Shown here: piece after piece, positions 51,601 to 61,781 of the stretch
Layout of the letters: every line of letters starts with the position of its first letter
How positions within the stretch are numbered: position 1 is the first letter of the stretch
The notes under the pieces: generated by a model
Seen by the model: only the letters and a program-made list of their open reading frames with translations
Databases searched by the model: none
Told to the model about the DNA's origin: nothing
Assembly: GCA_036874045.1 (NCBI GenBank)
Contig: CM072336.1
Span: 27,045,501-27,109,500, forward strand
Reading direction: 5' to 3'
Origin: Cymodocea nodosa
Taxonomy: Eukaryota > Streptophyta > Magnoliopsida > Alismatales > Cymodoceaceae
Length of the DNA: 64,000 nt
Made by a program: the position numbers and the translations under genes

Positions 51601-53214
51601 TTTTTTTGAACAGGTGCAGTTCTGAAGTGTATTACCTGAAACCAGAAAAAAGCATACTCCAACTGAAACCCAAAAAAACTGAGAATAGGCTCCAAAAACC
51701 CGATGAATCAAATGGAAAACACCAAGGGCATGATTGGTTGCACATAATCCACATATAATGTAACGTAATGCAATTGAATTATATGTCTTAATTAGATTAC
51801 AATAATTGAGTTTTTATTATTATAAGCTTTGGAATTTATTATAAGAAATTAAGTCCATTGAGACACTACTCAATTAACTACATATGAGTTTAAAATGTAA
51901 AATTGATTCTTTATATAATGTTATAATCAATTTATGTATGATTGTTAAACATTGTAATTTGACTTTATCCTATAATTTAATTACAATACATTAAGATTAC
52001 GATTGACCAAATGAAACCTAAAAGTAAGTTGTTCTTTCTCTAAGGGTGTTGGATTTTAGAACCCATCCACATCCCCCACTACAAAAATCCAAAACAAATG
52101 ACTCAAAACAATAGAAATTTCTTACGATTTACAAGAATTCACCCCAAAAGGTCAACAAAGCGTGTCTATGCTATTATATAGAAAAAAAATGTGATTCTTC
52201 CTTTTTCATTTTTCCTAATTGCCTTTTACTAAAAGTCATATCATATCATATATTATAGACATTTATGAGTCCTTTTATACTTTCGTTTATATTAATTTAA
52301 CAATATTACCATATTATTTTTACAAATTTTTATTACAAATCTACCTATATTACTTTCACGACTTATTTGTACTTTTTATGGATATGAATTTTTCCTATTT
52401 ATTTCTATGTTTTCTTATGTTATTTTGTATTTTGTAATTACAAATTTGCTATATCTTTTTTATCAAAATGTTCATACTACTTTTATATATCACCAGTGCT
52501 TAGTACAGAAGTTTAGGCTAGTTAGGGAAAAAAATGCCTAGACCATACTATGCACATGAAGTATTAGTGTACCTGTTGTGAGACTATCAACCTCTCATAT
52601 AACCAATAATCCGATAAGAAGAAACTGGTCAGACACGAGCGGGAATCACCCATACGAAGGGTAAACAATTCCTTTGTCGCATCAGAAGTAAAAATAGCAA
52701 ATGATTTGAAAAAGCCAACGGGAACAGGACCCGAACACTTAAAAGATCCACACTTTACAAGGTTCCCGAAACAATCTCCAAACAAAAAACGCCATCTTTT
52801 GAATAGATATTGCACACAAAAATCCTATAAAAAATGAACTTTTGTCTAATTGTCAAAGTAAAACCTTTCATCCAGACAAAAGCAAGGAGAAAGTTACAGT
52901 ACCCCGTTCTTCGCCTCCAGCGGGTGCTCATCGTCGATATGGCAGCAGAGGCCAACAACATCGAAATCCTCCGTACAAAACGGGCAAGGGAACTCGATCC
53001 TTGAATCGTCATCCCCAATCTCCATCTCCTCAAATCCAAGATACAGATCTACGCAAAATAAAGACAAAAATCACATTTACAACAGAAAACCAGAGAGAGA
53101 GAGAGAGAGGAAGCGCGATCACAACCAATCCATACCGAATTGATTCTGAAGGGAGTTCTGGTGGCGCTTGGACGCGGTGGCGGCAATACGGCTCCACGAA
53201 TCCGACGACGCCAT
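45663..53214 (-). CDS. Di19-type (drought-induced 19) zinc-finger protein
   Basis: Plant Di19 proteins are small nuclear factors linked to drought, salt and light responses and often targeted by calcium-dependent kinases; this is family knowledge. The exons are 53214-53136, 53048-52903, 51011-50934, 49400-49132 and 45765-45663, giving 224 residues, normal for Di19. The N-terminus MASSDSWSRIAAT and YLGFEEME match monocot members. Two atypical Cys2/His2 fingers follow: C48, C51, H63, H68 in FPCPFCTEDFDVVGLCCH, and C77, C80, H91, H96 in VCPVCAARIG...HITTQH. The basic RRRKFRRG stretch is a likely nuclear signal. The conserved C-terminal part runs from ALSLLKKEL to DPLLSSFIYN and ends RSEFARHLLFSTI. 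Introns 1, 2 and 4 are GT-AG, while intron 3 is AT-AC. Introns 3 and 4 are large and contain repeats. Confidence 0.93.
47540..48110 (+). mobile_element. 5' end of a copia-like retrotransposon in a Di19 intron
   Basis: A TATAAAAG at 47798 is followed by a short transcribed leader. A primer-binding-site-like TGGTATTAGAGTCC then lies at 47867-47880, close to the usual TGGTATCAGAGC of copia elements. An open proline/serine/histidine-rich stretch starts at 47881, like the beginning of a gag. The rest of the element is missing. It runs antisense to the Di19 gene; the 5' limit is approximate. Confidence 0.5.
48061..48645. repeat. Three diverged direct repeats of about 115-120 bp
   Basis: Copies lie at about 48061-48177, 48378-48497 and 48530-48645. 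Shared phrases are ATCAAATATCA, TTTCATGCCCTTTCATAGTG, GAATGA and a final AAGTAA-TG-GACC. Copies 2 and 3 are closest. They lie in the last intron of the Di19 gene, just after the copia-like leader, and may be eroded internal repeats of that element. Confidence 0.8.
49401..50933 (-). other. U12-type AT-AC intron of the Di19 gene
   Basis: The 5' splice site on the minus strand reads AAG/ATATCCTTTT, an exact match to the U12 consensus ATATCCTT. The intron ends GGATTAC/ATG. A branch-site element TTCCTTTAC lies with its presumed branch A at 49412, 11 bases from the 3' end, inside the narrow window required by the minor spliceosome. Joining here restores the frame between GNFFK and MQRRRKF, as in other Di19 proteins. 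No GT-AG alternative gives this junction. Length 1,533 bases. Confidence 0.93.
53095..53111. repeat. GA microsatellite
   Basis: A short AG run within the 87-base first intron of the Di19 gene; on the coding strand it forms a CT tract near the 5' end of that intron, just after the exon 1 donor. Confidence 0.85.
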
Positions 53215-55200
53215 TGCTGAAGACCTCACCGCCGAACACGAAAACACGTGCTTCGATCGACTAAAAGAAATCGGATATCGGAGTTCTCGGAGCGACGATG
53301 GAGCCCTGGCGGTGGAAGGAAGACGTAGGTAGGCGGTTCCGAGAAATTGCAGGTAACGGGGGGAGTGAGAGAGACAACCGAACCTCCGCCGTGTTTGTTC
53401 TGATCTCTGGTGGCATTCCTTTGGAGTTCGCGGGAAAACGAATTGCCCCTGAAATTCGTTTTAATTTACGAAAACAACCTTGCCAATCGCCATTTCCAGA
53501 CAGGACAAGTGGGACGGGAATCTTTCGAGAAAAATATGAACCGTTTGTCAATGAAATTTTGATCGATTTTAGTCGTAGTTATATAATATTATTAAGTCAT
53601 AAATCTTGTATTAACGAAAACATACTTACATTGTCAGTTTACTACGATCTAGGAAAATTCATCGCAAATGACTTATATAATAGGTAAAGAATTCATCTTA
53701 TATCAAGAAAACTACGTCAATGTCTCCTATCAGTGATGTAAGATTATCTGTTCTCATGTCCAAATAATCTATATCAATTTCAGATTATTTAGATATGAGA
53801 TCAAATAATCTTGTATCGATAATATAAAATATTAACGTAGTCTTCATAAGAGATAAACTCTTACTACCAAACTAATTTTTTACGATGGACTGTTCCTTAA
53901 GTATTTTTTTATAATTGTATTTAAGAGTATTTATTCTATATTTTTAAGATAAACACTGTACGTGTTATTTGGTTTTTCACACACACACATATATATATTT
54001 TTTTTTTTTAAGAAAAATGGTTCTATATACACCTATAGTATTTTGCTGTAAATATCTATAATCTATCTTTCAGATTATTCTAAATAATGTAAATTACACC
54101 CAAAATTTAAAAAATATAGAAATGTAATTCATTTATTCGGCCTATCTGTACTTATATAGAAAATGCACCTGTTTCTGTCTCTTTTTTTAACTTTTAAAAG
54201 ATTAGCAAAATATAAAAGTATTATCTAAATATTTTAAAATTTCAAAAAAAATGATCCTGACATATAATCTTTTAAAAGTAGTAGCAGTTAGATATATTTT
54301 TCTTAATTTAAAGAATTTAAAATTGAATATTTTTATGTTTACATTCGATCATGGATTTTTAACCAAAAAATAATAAATATAACTTAAATTAATATTATAA
54401 TTTATATATAGAAGACAATAATAAAATAAACAAACAAATTTTGGGTCCTGACATTTTGATTTGCTGAAAATTTTTATTTTTCTTGTTTAAAAATAATAAA
54501 TAGTAATAAAGTTAAAAGTAATGACAATAATAAAATAAACAAACAAATAATAATAATAATAATCAAGATGACATTCATGCATTAATCAACAACAAAAATA
54601 CAACAATCAATAAAACACAAATTTTGGAGCAATAAATTGAAAAACCTACAAAAATAATAAACTGACAATTTTTTGGATTTAATTTTTAATTAATTTATTG
54701 AAATTTCTAGATGAAGGGATTGGTTTAACAAATAAAGCAAAATTTCTTTCGAAATTCTGGATGACCGGAAATTTTTTTCTTTTTTGATTGATTCCTACAT
54801 TCAGAATTTTCAAAAAAATAACGAAAATTTCGATACCATTCATCGAAATTTTTTATTCACTCATCAAAAATTCTGATTAATAGTATAGAAAGAATTTGAT
54901 TGACATCCATGCTAATAATAATAATAATAATAAATAAACAAAAAAAATAATGTTATAAAATTCCTAATGTTAGCCCACGGGCTAACGTTTTGCATCTTTT
55001 GCGTCGGCCCGTAGGCTAACGACGTGTCATTATTCTTTATATAAGATAATAAAATAAGTCACATGGCGTGTCATTATTCTTTATATATATTTATCATCAC
55101 ACCTTTTATTTATTTATATTAATATTTTCATATTTATTTATTATTTTTTAAAGCGATATTTCCAATGATTCCATTATCATCAGCAAGACATTAAAGATGT
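53215..55200. other. Di19 promoter side and AT-rich spacer
   Basis: The first 300 bases are GC-rich and should contain the Di19 leader and core promoter. A plus-strand open frame of 129 codons there (53298-53687) has no domain and seems to be by-product. The rest is AT-rich with simple repeats. Confidence 0.5.
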
Positions 55201-55219
55201 AATGATAAAAAATAATAAT

Positions 55220-55870
55220 AATTTCACCTGAATAAAGGAGGACACTGTGACGTCTGAGTTGACCGACCCCAAACAGAGAGGAGGATACCACTCCAAGAAC
55301 CCAACGGACGCTCGTCGCCAAATGGAGCTTTCGTTCTCTTGCTGTCTTTTCCTGTTCTCCTCTCCAAGCTTTTCGTTCAACCACAACCCATCGTCGGCAG
55401 CCGAAGGTGTTTCCACACTTCCTGGTTCTGTCACAACCAAGAAGAATGCACCACCACAGTCGGAGGTGTTTCCAGCTCCTTACGGACGGAAGAAGACACG
55501 CAGTCTCCAGCCGCTACAGTACTCCATAGCTACCAACGCTTGACCCCACTTCTGTTTTAAAATCGTTCGTCGAACATCACGCAAGTGATCGGAAGAAAAG
55601 AGATGCAGGAACGAGCGAAGGACAGGAAGGACGTTCACAGGCGGAACAGGGGATGCCTGATGAATCGTGCGGCAGAGGAAGGCTGAGATTCTGCCGAGAA
55701 GAAGAAGGAAGAGAGATGGGGCTTGAATGCTTGATGACTCTATTGGATTTGAAGGGGAAGGGAAGAAATGGTGGGTGTGTTGGTTTAATAAAACTCCTCG
55801 ACTTCTGCCTTACGGGGTGTTTCGAAGAAAATAACGGAGGTATGCACTTGCAGCTGTAATTTCTGGCGCC
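55220..55870. other. GC-richer island, possible transcribed remnant
   Basis: Open frames occur on both strands but lack ATG starts in the longest parts and show no known domain. On the minus strand a strong donor CAG/GTGAAA lies at 55228 after an open stretch with EENRKRQQENESSIWRR. It could be the first exon of an untraced gene, a non-coding RNA or a gene relic. Confidence 0.25.
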
Positions 55871-57362
55871 ACCAACGGTCCCACTGTCTTCTATATATAT
55901 ACATATCTTATAATATCACTAATAAAATACCTATTTATCGATATATTCACTTAAATATAATGTCGTTAAAATATTTAACATAACGCGAGTAATGGTCTTA
56001 CCTCAAATATGAAATTACTAAATCATCGTGATGTGATATGTCGCCCATGCCCCTTCGGAAGTTGCTACGTCCAACTATAAAATATATTTCTCCTTGAATT
56101 TTATTACTTATTTTATCTATAGTCAAGATGAATAAATATAGATTTTACAAAGAACGCTTCGTGAAAATTTATTTCTGTATGAACCACATATAATTTTAAT
56201 ATGATAATATTAACAAAAAAATTGCGCCCACGTCATTTTCCACTGCCAACGTGGTTGAAATTTCACCTCAGCGTTTCAACAACGGCAGACGCAGACGTGC
56301 TGCCGTACAATCAAACTACACGTGGAAAATTTGTCCACGTGTTCACCTTTTTCGAGTCTAATTGTTCAATTAATTTTTTTGGTGCCTTTTTTTTCGTGAA
56401 AAGTTTCGCGAAAAAGAAGAAATAAGCAAGTGGACTTTAAAATATTATTGGACGAGAGACGCAGAGGACGCTCGCGAACGCCGTCCGTCGAATATATGCA
56501 CATATAAGATAACAAAATATGGACCGAGCACGTGACTACCTACGTATGCATGGAAGGCATAAGCACTTAAAGCGTTTTTTTTTTTTTTTTTTTTGCGAAT
56601 TAATTGAAGAAGCATGTCATTAAATACAGCTGGGGAAAAAAAAAATTCTATTATTGAGGGGGTATTGCACTGTAAGCACTTGATACATAGATGATAATTT
56701 GTAGTTTTCATTGTCAAAGAGAACGATTTTTGATAATGTTCAGGTTTATTACTGTTCACGTTGTAAAATTCATTAATAATATATCAAGTCGTAAATTTAA
56801 AAATTGAATTTATCATAAATCTAAATATTCCTTCGTTTCAGGGTTGGCAATCATATCTATGTACTACCCTTTGATCATGGATCTGTTTTGAAAGTTGGGC
56901 CCATCGGCTTAACTCAACAAACTGGGCCGTATCACGTTCTCCGGTGGGAAGTTTGGGTCATGTAAGCAGGGCCCGATTTAGCCGTAGGCGGCCCAGTATG
57001 GCCCGTAATTTCTTTAGGTCGGCCTTTATGGTTGTGGACCATTTTATTTAAAAAATAATTTATTAGCGCAGTTGCAGGACTCGCGCCCACAACCTTCCAC
57101 CTGCAACCTTTAAATTATGCGACTGCTCTGCAACCGCTGGTGCAGGCAAACATTTTAAATTCGCGCTACCTGACAACAGACCAAATTTTCTGTTTGAAGA
57201 TTTCCTAAGTATTTATTTATCTTTTCAGTACCAACAAAAAACTATTCTAATTTGTTTACAAGTAAAAGTAAATAAAAGTGACGTAAAGAAAAGTAACAAA
57301 AAAATATAACATATTTGTATCTAGTGGAAAATGACAAAAAATGTCTGTCACTTTCTAGAGAA

Positions 57363-57592
57363 AGTAAAGTCATATTTTTTCTCAAATTAGAAGGTCTAAA
57401 AGTGAGAGAAAAAAGGAATAGAAGGAAAAAAATAAAAAAATATAATTTATTAAATTCGTATGTTAAAAAAATGAAACAGTAAAGTCATACTTTTTCTCAA
57501 ATTAGAAGGTCTAAAAGTGAGAGAAAAAAGGAATAGGAGGAAAAAAAATATAATTTATTAAATTCTTATGTTAAAAAATGAAATAATAATAA
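57363..57592. repeat. Tandem duplication, 115-bp unit
   Basis: Copies at 57363-57477 and 57478-57592 share CTCAAATTAGAAGGTCTAAA and GTGAGAGAAAAAAGGAATAG with only a few differences, so the duplication is recent. It is not coding. Confidence 0.9.
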
Positions 57593-58259
57593 TTAATTAA
57601 TACTTATAATAATAATATATTAAATTTATATTAACCTCATAATGTATAATGTATTTTTATAAAGAATAAAAATATTTTTAATTTTTCTATAAACTTGAGA
57701 TGTTTAAAAATATTTTTATGTTATTTATCTATATTTTATTACATTTTATTATTTTATTACTAAACATCATTTTTTTGACACTTTCTTTTCTATTATTTTC
57801 TATGACTTTCTAGACAAACGAACACAAGCCTTCAAGATAAGTTAAGAAGAAATAACTCTCTATTTTCTAAAGATATAATCTTTCTTTCTTGTGTGTATTT
57901 GTAATTTTTTAACGAGTTTTGAAATTTGAACTCTAGTGAAATAAAAGTTGAATTTTTTTTTGTAATTTAATTTTAAAAATAAAATACTCTTTTTAATTTA
58001 TTTTTTTGTTTGTAATATGATATTATAGTGATGTTTGACACCACCGAAAAAAGCGGTGGTACCAAAAACGACAGGATTTATTGGTGTGAGTTAACACGGC
58101 ATGGCGCAATTAAGTCGTAGACCATGTCGACATATGTTGTGTTGCGTTATTAGATGTTTGAGCTAACACGACACGAAACAAGCGCATCACAATTGACAAC
58201 CGTAGATTTCGATCTATTATTCTGATTCACTTGCTATTGTGTAATTCGCGAGATAAAAA

Positions 58260-58262
<3 letters not shown>

Positions 58263-58292
<30 letters not shown>
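58263..58292. repeat. AT microsatellite
   Basis: A perfect AT dinucleotide run of 15 units in the spacer. Confidence 0.95.
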
Positions 58293-58294
<2 letters not shown>

Positions 58295-59309
58295 AGAAGG
58301 AGGAGGAGACCGCCGTAAATATCGAGAACATTATTTTTACTGTGGATATCTTTATACAAAATGGAAATGAAGGGTGATGATAACAAATTACATGAGTGTG
58401 ACATTTATTTCAATTTTGCAGATGTTATTTAATTTGCACGTAACTCCCGCTCTACTCGCGTGGTCCACTTTCACTCACTCTTGTTTTATTTTATAGATTG
58501 TGAATTCTATTTGTTGCTCGTCATTGTTATAAATGGTACGACTGATCAAGACAATTTCACAGATGTTATTTGAATGATAAAGACAGGTTTATGTCTTAAA
58601 ATGGAATTAAAAATGACTTTTTGTCGACAATATTAAAGACTTTTAATTACGAAGGCGAGTACAAACATCCGAGTGGAAGTATACTTTAGATGTGGAAGAT
58701 TCTCAAACGTCGCCCATGCCAACGGACGAGGTGGTGGCTGGATCTCTCGATTACTTGTTGGTATTAGATGATAAACATGTAGCTGGAATCTCTTAAGATT
58801 AGCGTTAAGGAAATTCTACAGTTTTTCCTTAACATACAAGCTTGTAATTATCCTATTAATTGATGATATTATAAGGTTTAACATTGATCGAAGGAATTAT
58901 TAAAATTCTCTCAATCCTTGTAAAATAACTCTTCGTTTGTTGGGAGATGATCGGGTGAAAGTTTTCGGGTACGCCTAGACTTGTTTATTATTATATGATT
59001 ACTTTGTGGGATTTGCTTTTCTCATGATAATTAATTATGTTTTCGTGTACCCATTAACAACTCTGCAGGGTTCAAGCAACAGGTACGGAAGGCGTAATCA
59101 AGAAGGAAGCAGGAAAGAAATTAATCTTTATTGCTTGGACATCGATCTGGGCATTGAAAAAATGTTCGTTCTTTTTTTACATACTCCCAACCCGTTTCTC
59201 CATCAAGAATACCACCACACTGCTGCAACCTTCAACCTTGAACTCTATCATCCATGTTAATGAATATCCTTTTCTTCTCTTGGGTTACGTTACCGTGCGC
59301 TGTACCCTT

Positions 59310-61781
59310 TCAAAACAAAGAACCCATAAGGAAATCTGGCATGTCCAAGACGTCCAAGTTCTGGGCTTCCCATTCCCACGGCTGCGCCACCGTCGGCGGG
59401 AACACGCCGCTGGGGCTGGGCAGAGTAATACAGTCCCAGAAACTCTCGTCCGTCAGAAGCCCTTCCAAGTCCAGCTGCTCTCCCATCCCAAACCCATCCT
59501 GCTCGCCTTCCCCGGCGCCACCACTACGGCTCACTCCGCTCACCTTGCCTGTTGTTGCGTTAACCCCATCGGCTTCTTCTTCTTCTTTTTCTTTATCACG
59601 TAATGCCGCAGTCTGTGCCTCCTCCCTGGACTTGTCCACGGCCTTCCCTGCCTTGTTCTGTCTTTGCTTCACTTTCTTCGGCCCCCCGGGGCGCGGCTTC
59701 CTCCCGCGCTTCTTCCTCACCTGGATGATGCCATCGTCGCCGACGGCCGCAGCATATATTCTTCTCTTGAGATGAGAGTTCCAGTGGTTCTTGATCTCAT
59801 TATCTGTTCGACCAGGAAGATGACGGGCTACCAGGGACCACCTGCACATGTGGTACAGAAAATATAAAATGGAAACTTTAGTCATCGGGTTAGCTTGTGA
59901 CCATTTGATAAATATTAATTGTCTCACCAGCCTGATACTTTTACCGAGCGTACTTCCAAATTATTTATATTTGCATGCTAATAAAATAAATCTTTCCATG
60001 AATTTACATTTGAAAATCTAATTCCAAATTAATTAATGAAATTATATATCAAATTATTTTTATACATTAAATTAAAAATCTATAATATAAATTATATAAA
60101 AATGAAAAAAGGAAGAATTTGTAACTCTACAATGTTTTTTTGGATTCGTTGGGGTAATAAATTAAATCTAAATAGTTATTACCGTGTGGACCCTTTACTT
60201 CTTATCATTTTCCATGTTTTTTTTTTTGCGTGAAGAGAATATCGCAGTGGTTAGTGGAGAACCTCACGTTAAGATTTCAGAATCTGTGCGTGTAAAGGCG
60301 AGAATATTCCTTGAATTAGAGTTGTGAAGCATCACTTTCAGTTTAATCAATACAAATTCAATTCCGTAAATTAAGTTTCTATGATATGTACATCAATTTG
60401 AACTTGATATGAGGGAATGGCAAGGTATGTGTAAGTACTTCCACAAATCACCTTATTTTGGGGGAACCATCGTTATGAAGTGAAGTGATGATGATGTACG
60501 GGTATGGGGACATTCTTGACTTCAAAATTTTTACCTTCATTGAAATACAAACTTAATAGAGAGATGATATTAAAAAAAACTATAGGCGCTAATAGCACAA
60601 TTAAGTTATAGTTGTCTATCTTACTACATAAGATACATGATTTAATAAAATCAAACAATTACAACTTAAAATTGGCTGTATAAGTAACCATTCAAAATTA
60701 GATGTTATTAAGTTGTTATATGTTGTTCTATATTGTAAGATGAAACCTCACAATCAGTATGCATATACAAATATATTTAATGGGAATCACGTCACTTAAC
60801 ATGTTATAGGAGGTGAACAAATGAATAAAACAAGCGACAGTCGAGACGTACTGAGATATTGGTGCTTCTAAATTGACTAAGAAAATATTCAAATCCACCA
60901 CATGTTTGTAAATAAAATAAAAGTGGTGCACGTAATGGAACAGCGAGCGAAGTTTTGCCTACCGATTTCCAAGCATCGATTGAAGCTTGACGATGGCATC
61001 CTCCTCTTCTGCAGTGATGTTCCCTCTCTTCAGATCATCTTTGAGATAGTTTACCCATCTCAGTCTGCAACTCTTGCCGCATCTCAGCAAACCTTTGGTT
61101 CACAATTCACAGAACAGGAAAAGCAACAATTATTAGAGATCATCGGAAAGAATTAAAATCTACTGAGATGAAAACGAGTAAACATGTGCCAAAAATTCCA
61201 CTTCTTAGCCGGCAGTCAATGTGACCGCCCAGCACTGATACGAACATTCATGAGAGAAGAAAACCCTAGGGCGCAGGATCTCAGAATCAAGCCGAGAAGA
61301 AGAGCATCCGAACGACAACAATTAACTAACATTCCCGAAACGTCATACTAAAAAAGTTCGTATTCCCAGTGGAAAGCAGCCAATGACGGAGTAATTGGGA
61401 TCTTAAGTACCGAATCAAGTAAAAACGCAACTAGTATCGGAAAAAGATCCACCACTCATGGCGGACAACCAGCTCCACCGGAAGGACGGCGAGATATGGC
61501 CGAAGATGAGATACCGAAAGCAGCTAGAACAGCATATCTGACGGAACCGAGTGAATCGGACGAGTGTGGCCGGAGCAGTACTGGTGATCGATATATGATC
61601 GGAAATCAAGTGTTAGTGAGTGAAATCAGTAGGATGGAAGAGACATACCGGCTTTCTTGGGCAAGGATCGCCAGGAGCCCTCGCCATTGGCCCTGATGTA
61701 GGACACGAGCTTTTCGTCCTCCTCCGGCGTCCACTTGCCCTTCTTCAGCCCCACCTTCTCGCAACATGGCGCCCTCCCCAT
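59310..61781 (-). CDS. R2R3-MYB transcription factor, P1/subgroup 7-like
   Basis: A DNA-binding regulator with exons 61781-61649, 61092-60963 and 59841-59310, giving 264 residues. The exon lengths of 133 and 130 bases and their phases are the standard R2R3-MYB pattern. The start [15 protein letters not shown] is typical. R2 has tryptophans at 17, 37 and 57; R3 has I70, W89 and W108. Both recognition helices are intact ([15 protein letters not shown] and [15 protein letters not shown]). R3 lacks the bHLH-binding signature: the key Leu after the acidic residue is Ala77. After the repeats comes a basic [11 protein letters not shown] stretch (about 131-141), loosely like the GRTSR motif of flavonol regulators. 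The acidic, Trp-containing C-terminus ([13 protein letters not shown]) could activate transcription. Flavonoid control is possible but inferred from the repeats only. Confidence 0.92.

Larger units (their letters stand above)
55870..59300. other. Long AT-rich spacer with simple repeats
   Basis: No gene is supported. Inside are a poly-T run of 20 bases (56575-56594), a tandem duplication (57363-57592), an AT microsatellite (58263-58292), a cluster of GGCCCA-like motifs (56890-57030), and possible ends of an old DNA transposon. The part next to 59310 should include the MYB 3' UTR. Confidence 0.5.

Noticed and set aside
53298-53687. Plus-strand 129-codon frame upstream of Di19
   Set aside because: No domain, composition drifts to AT-rich non-coding by the end, and it overlaps the Di19 promoter.
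59154-59775. Plus-strand open frames of 149 and 173 codons
   Set aside because: They are largely the antisense of MYB exon 3, with no domain of their own.
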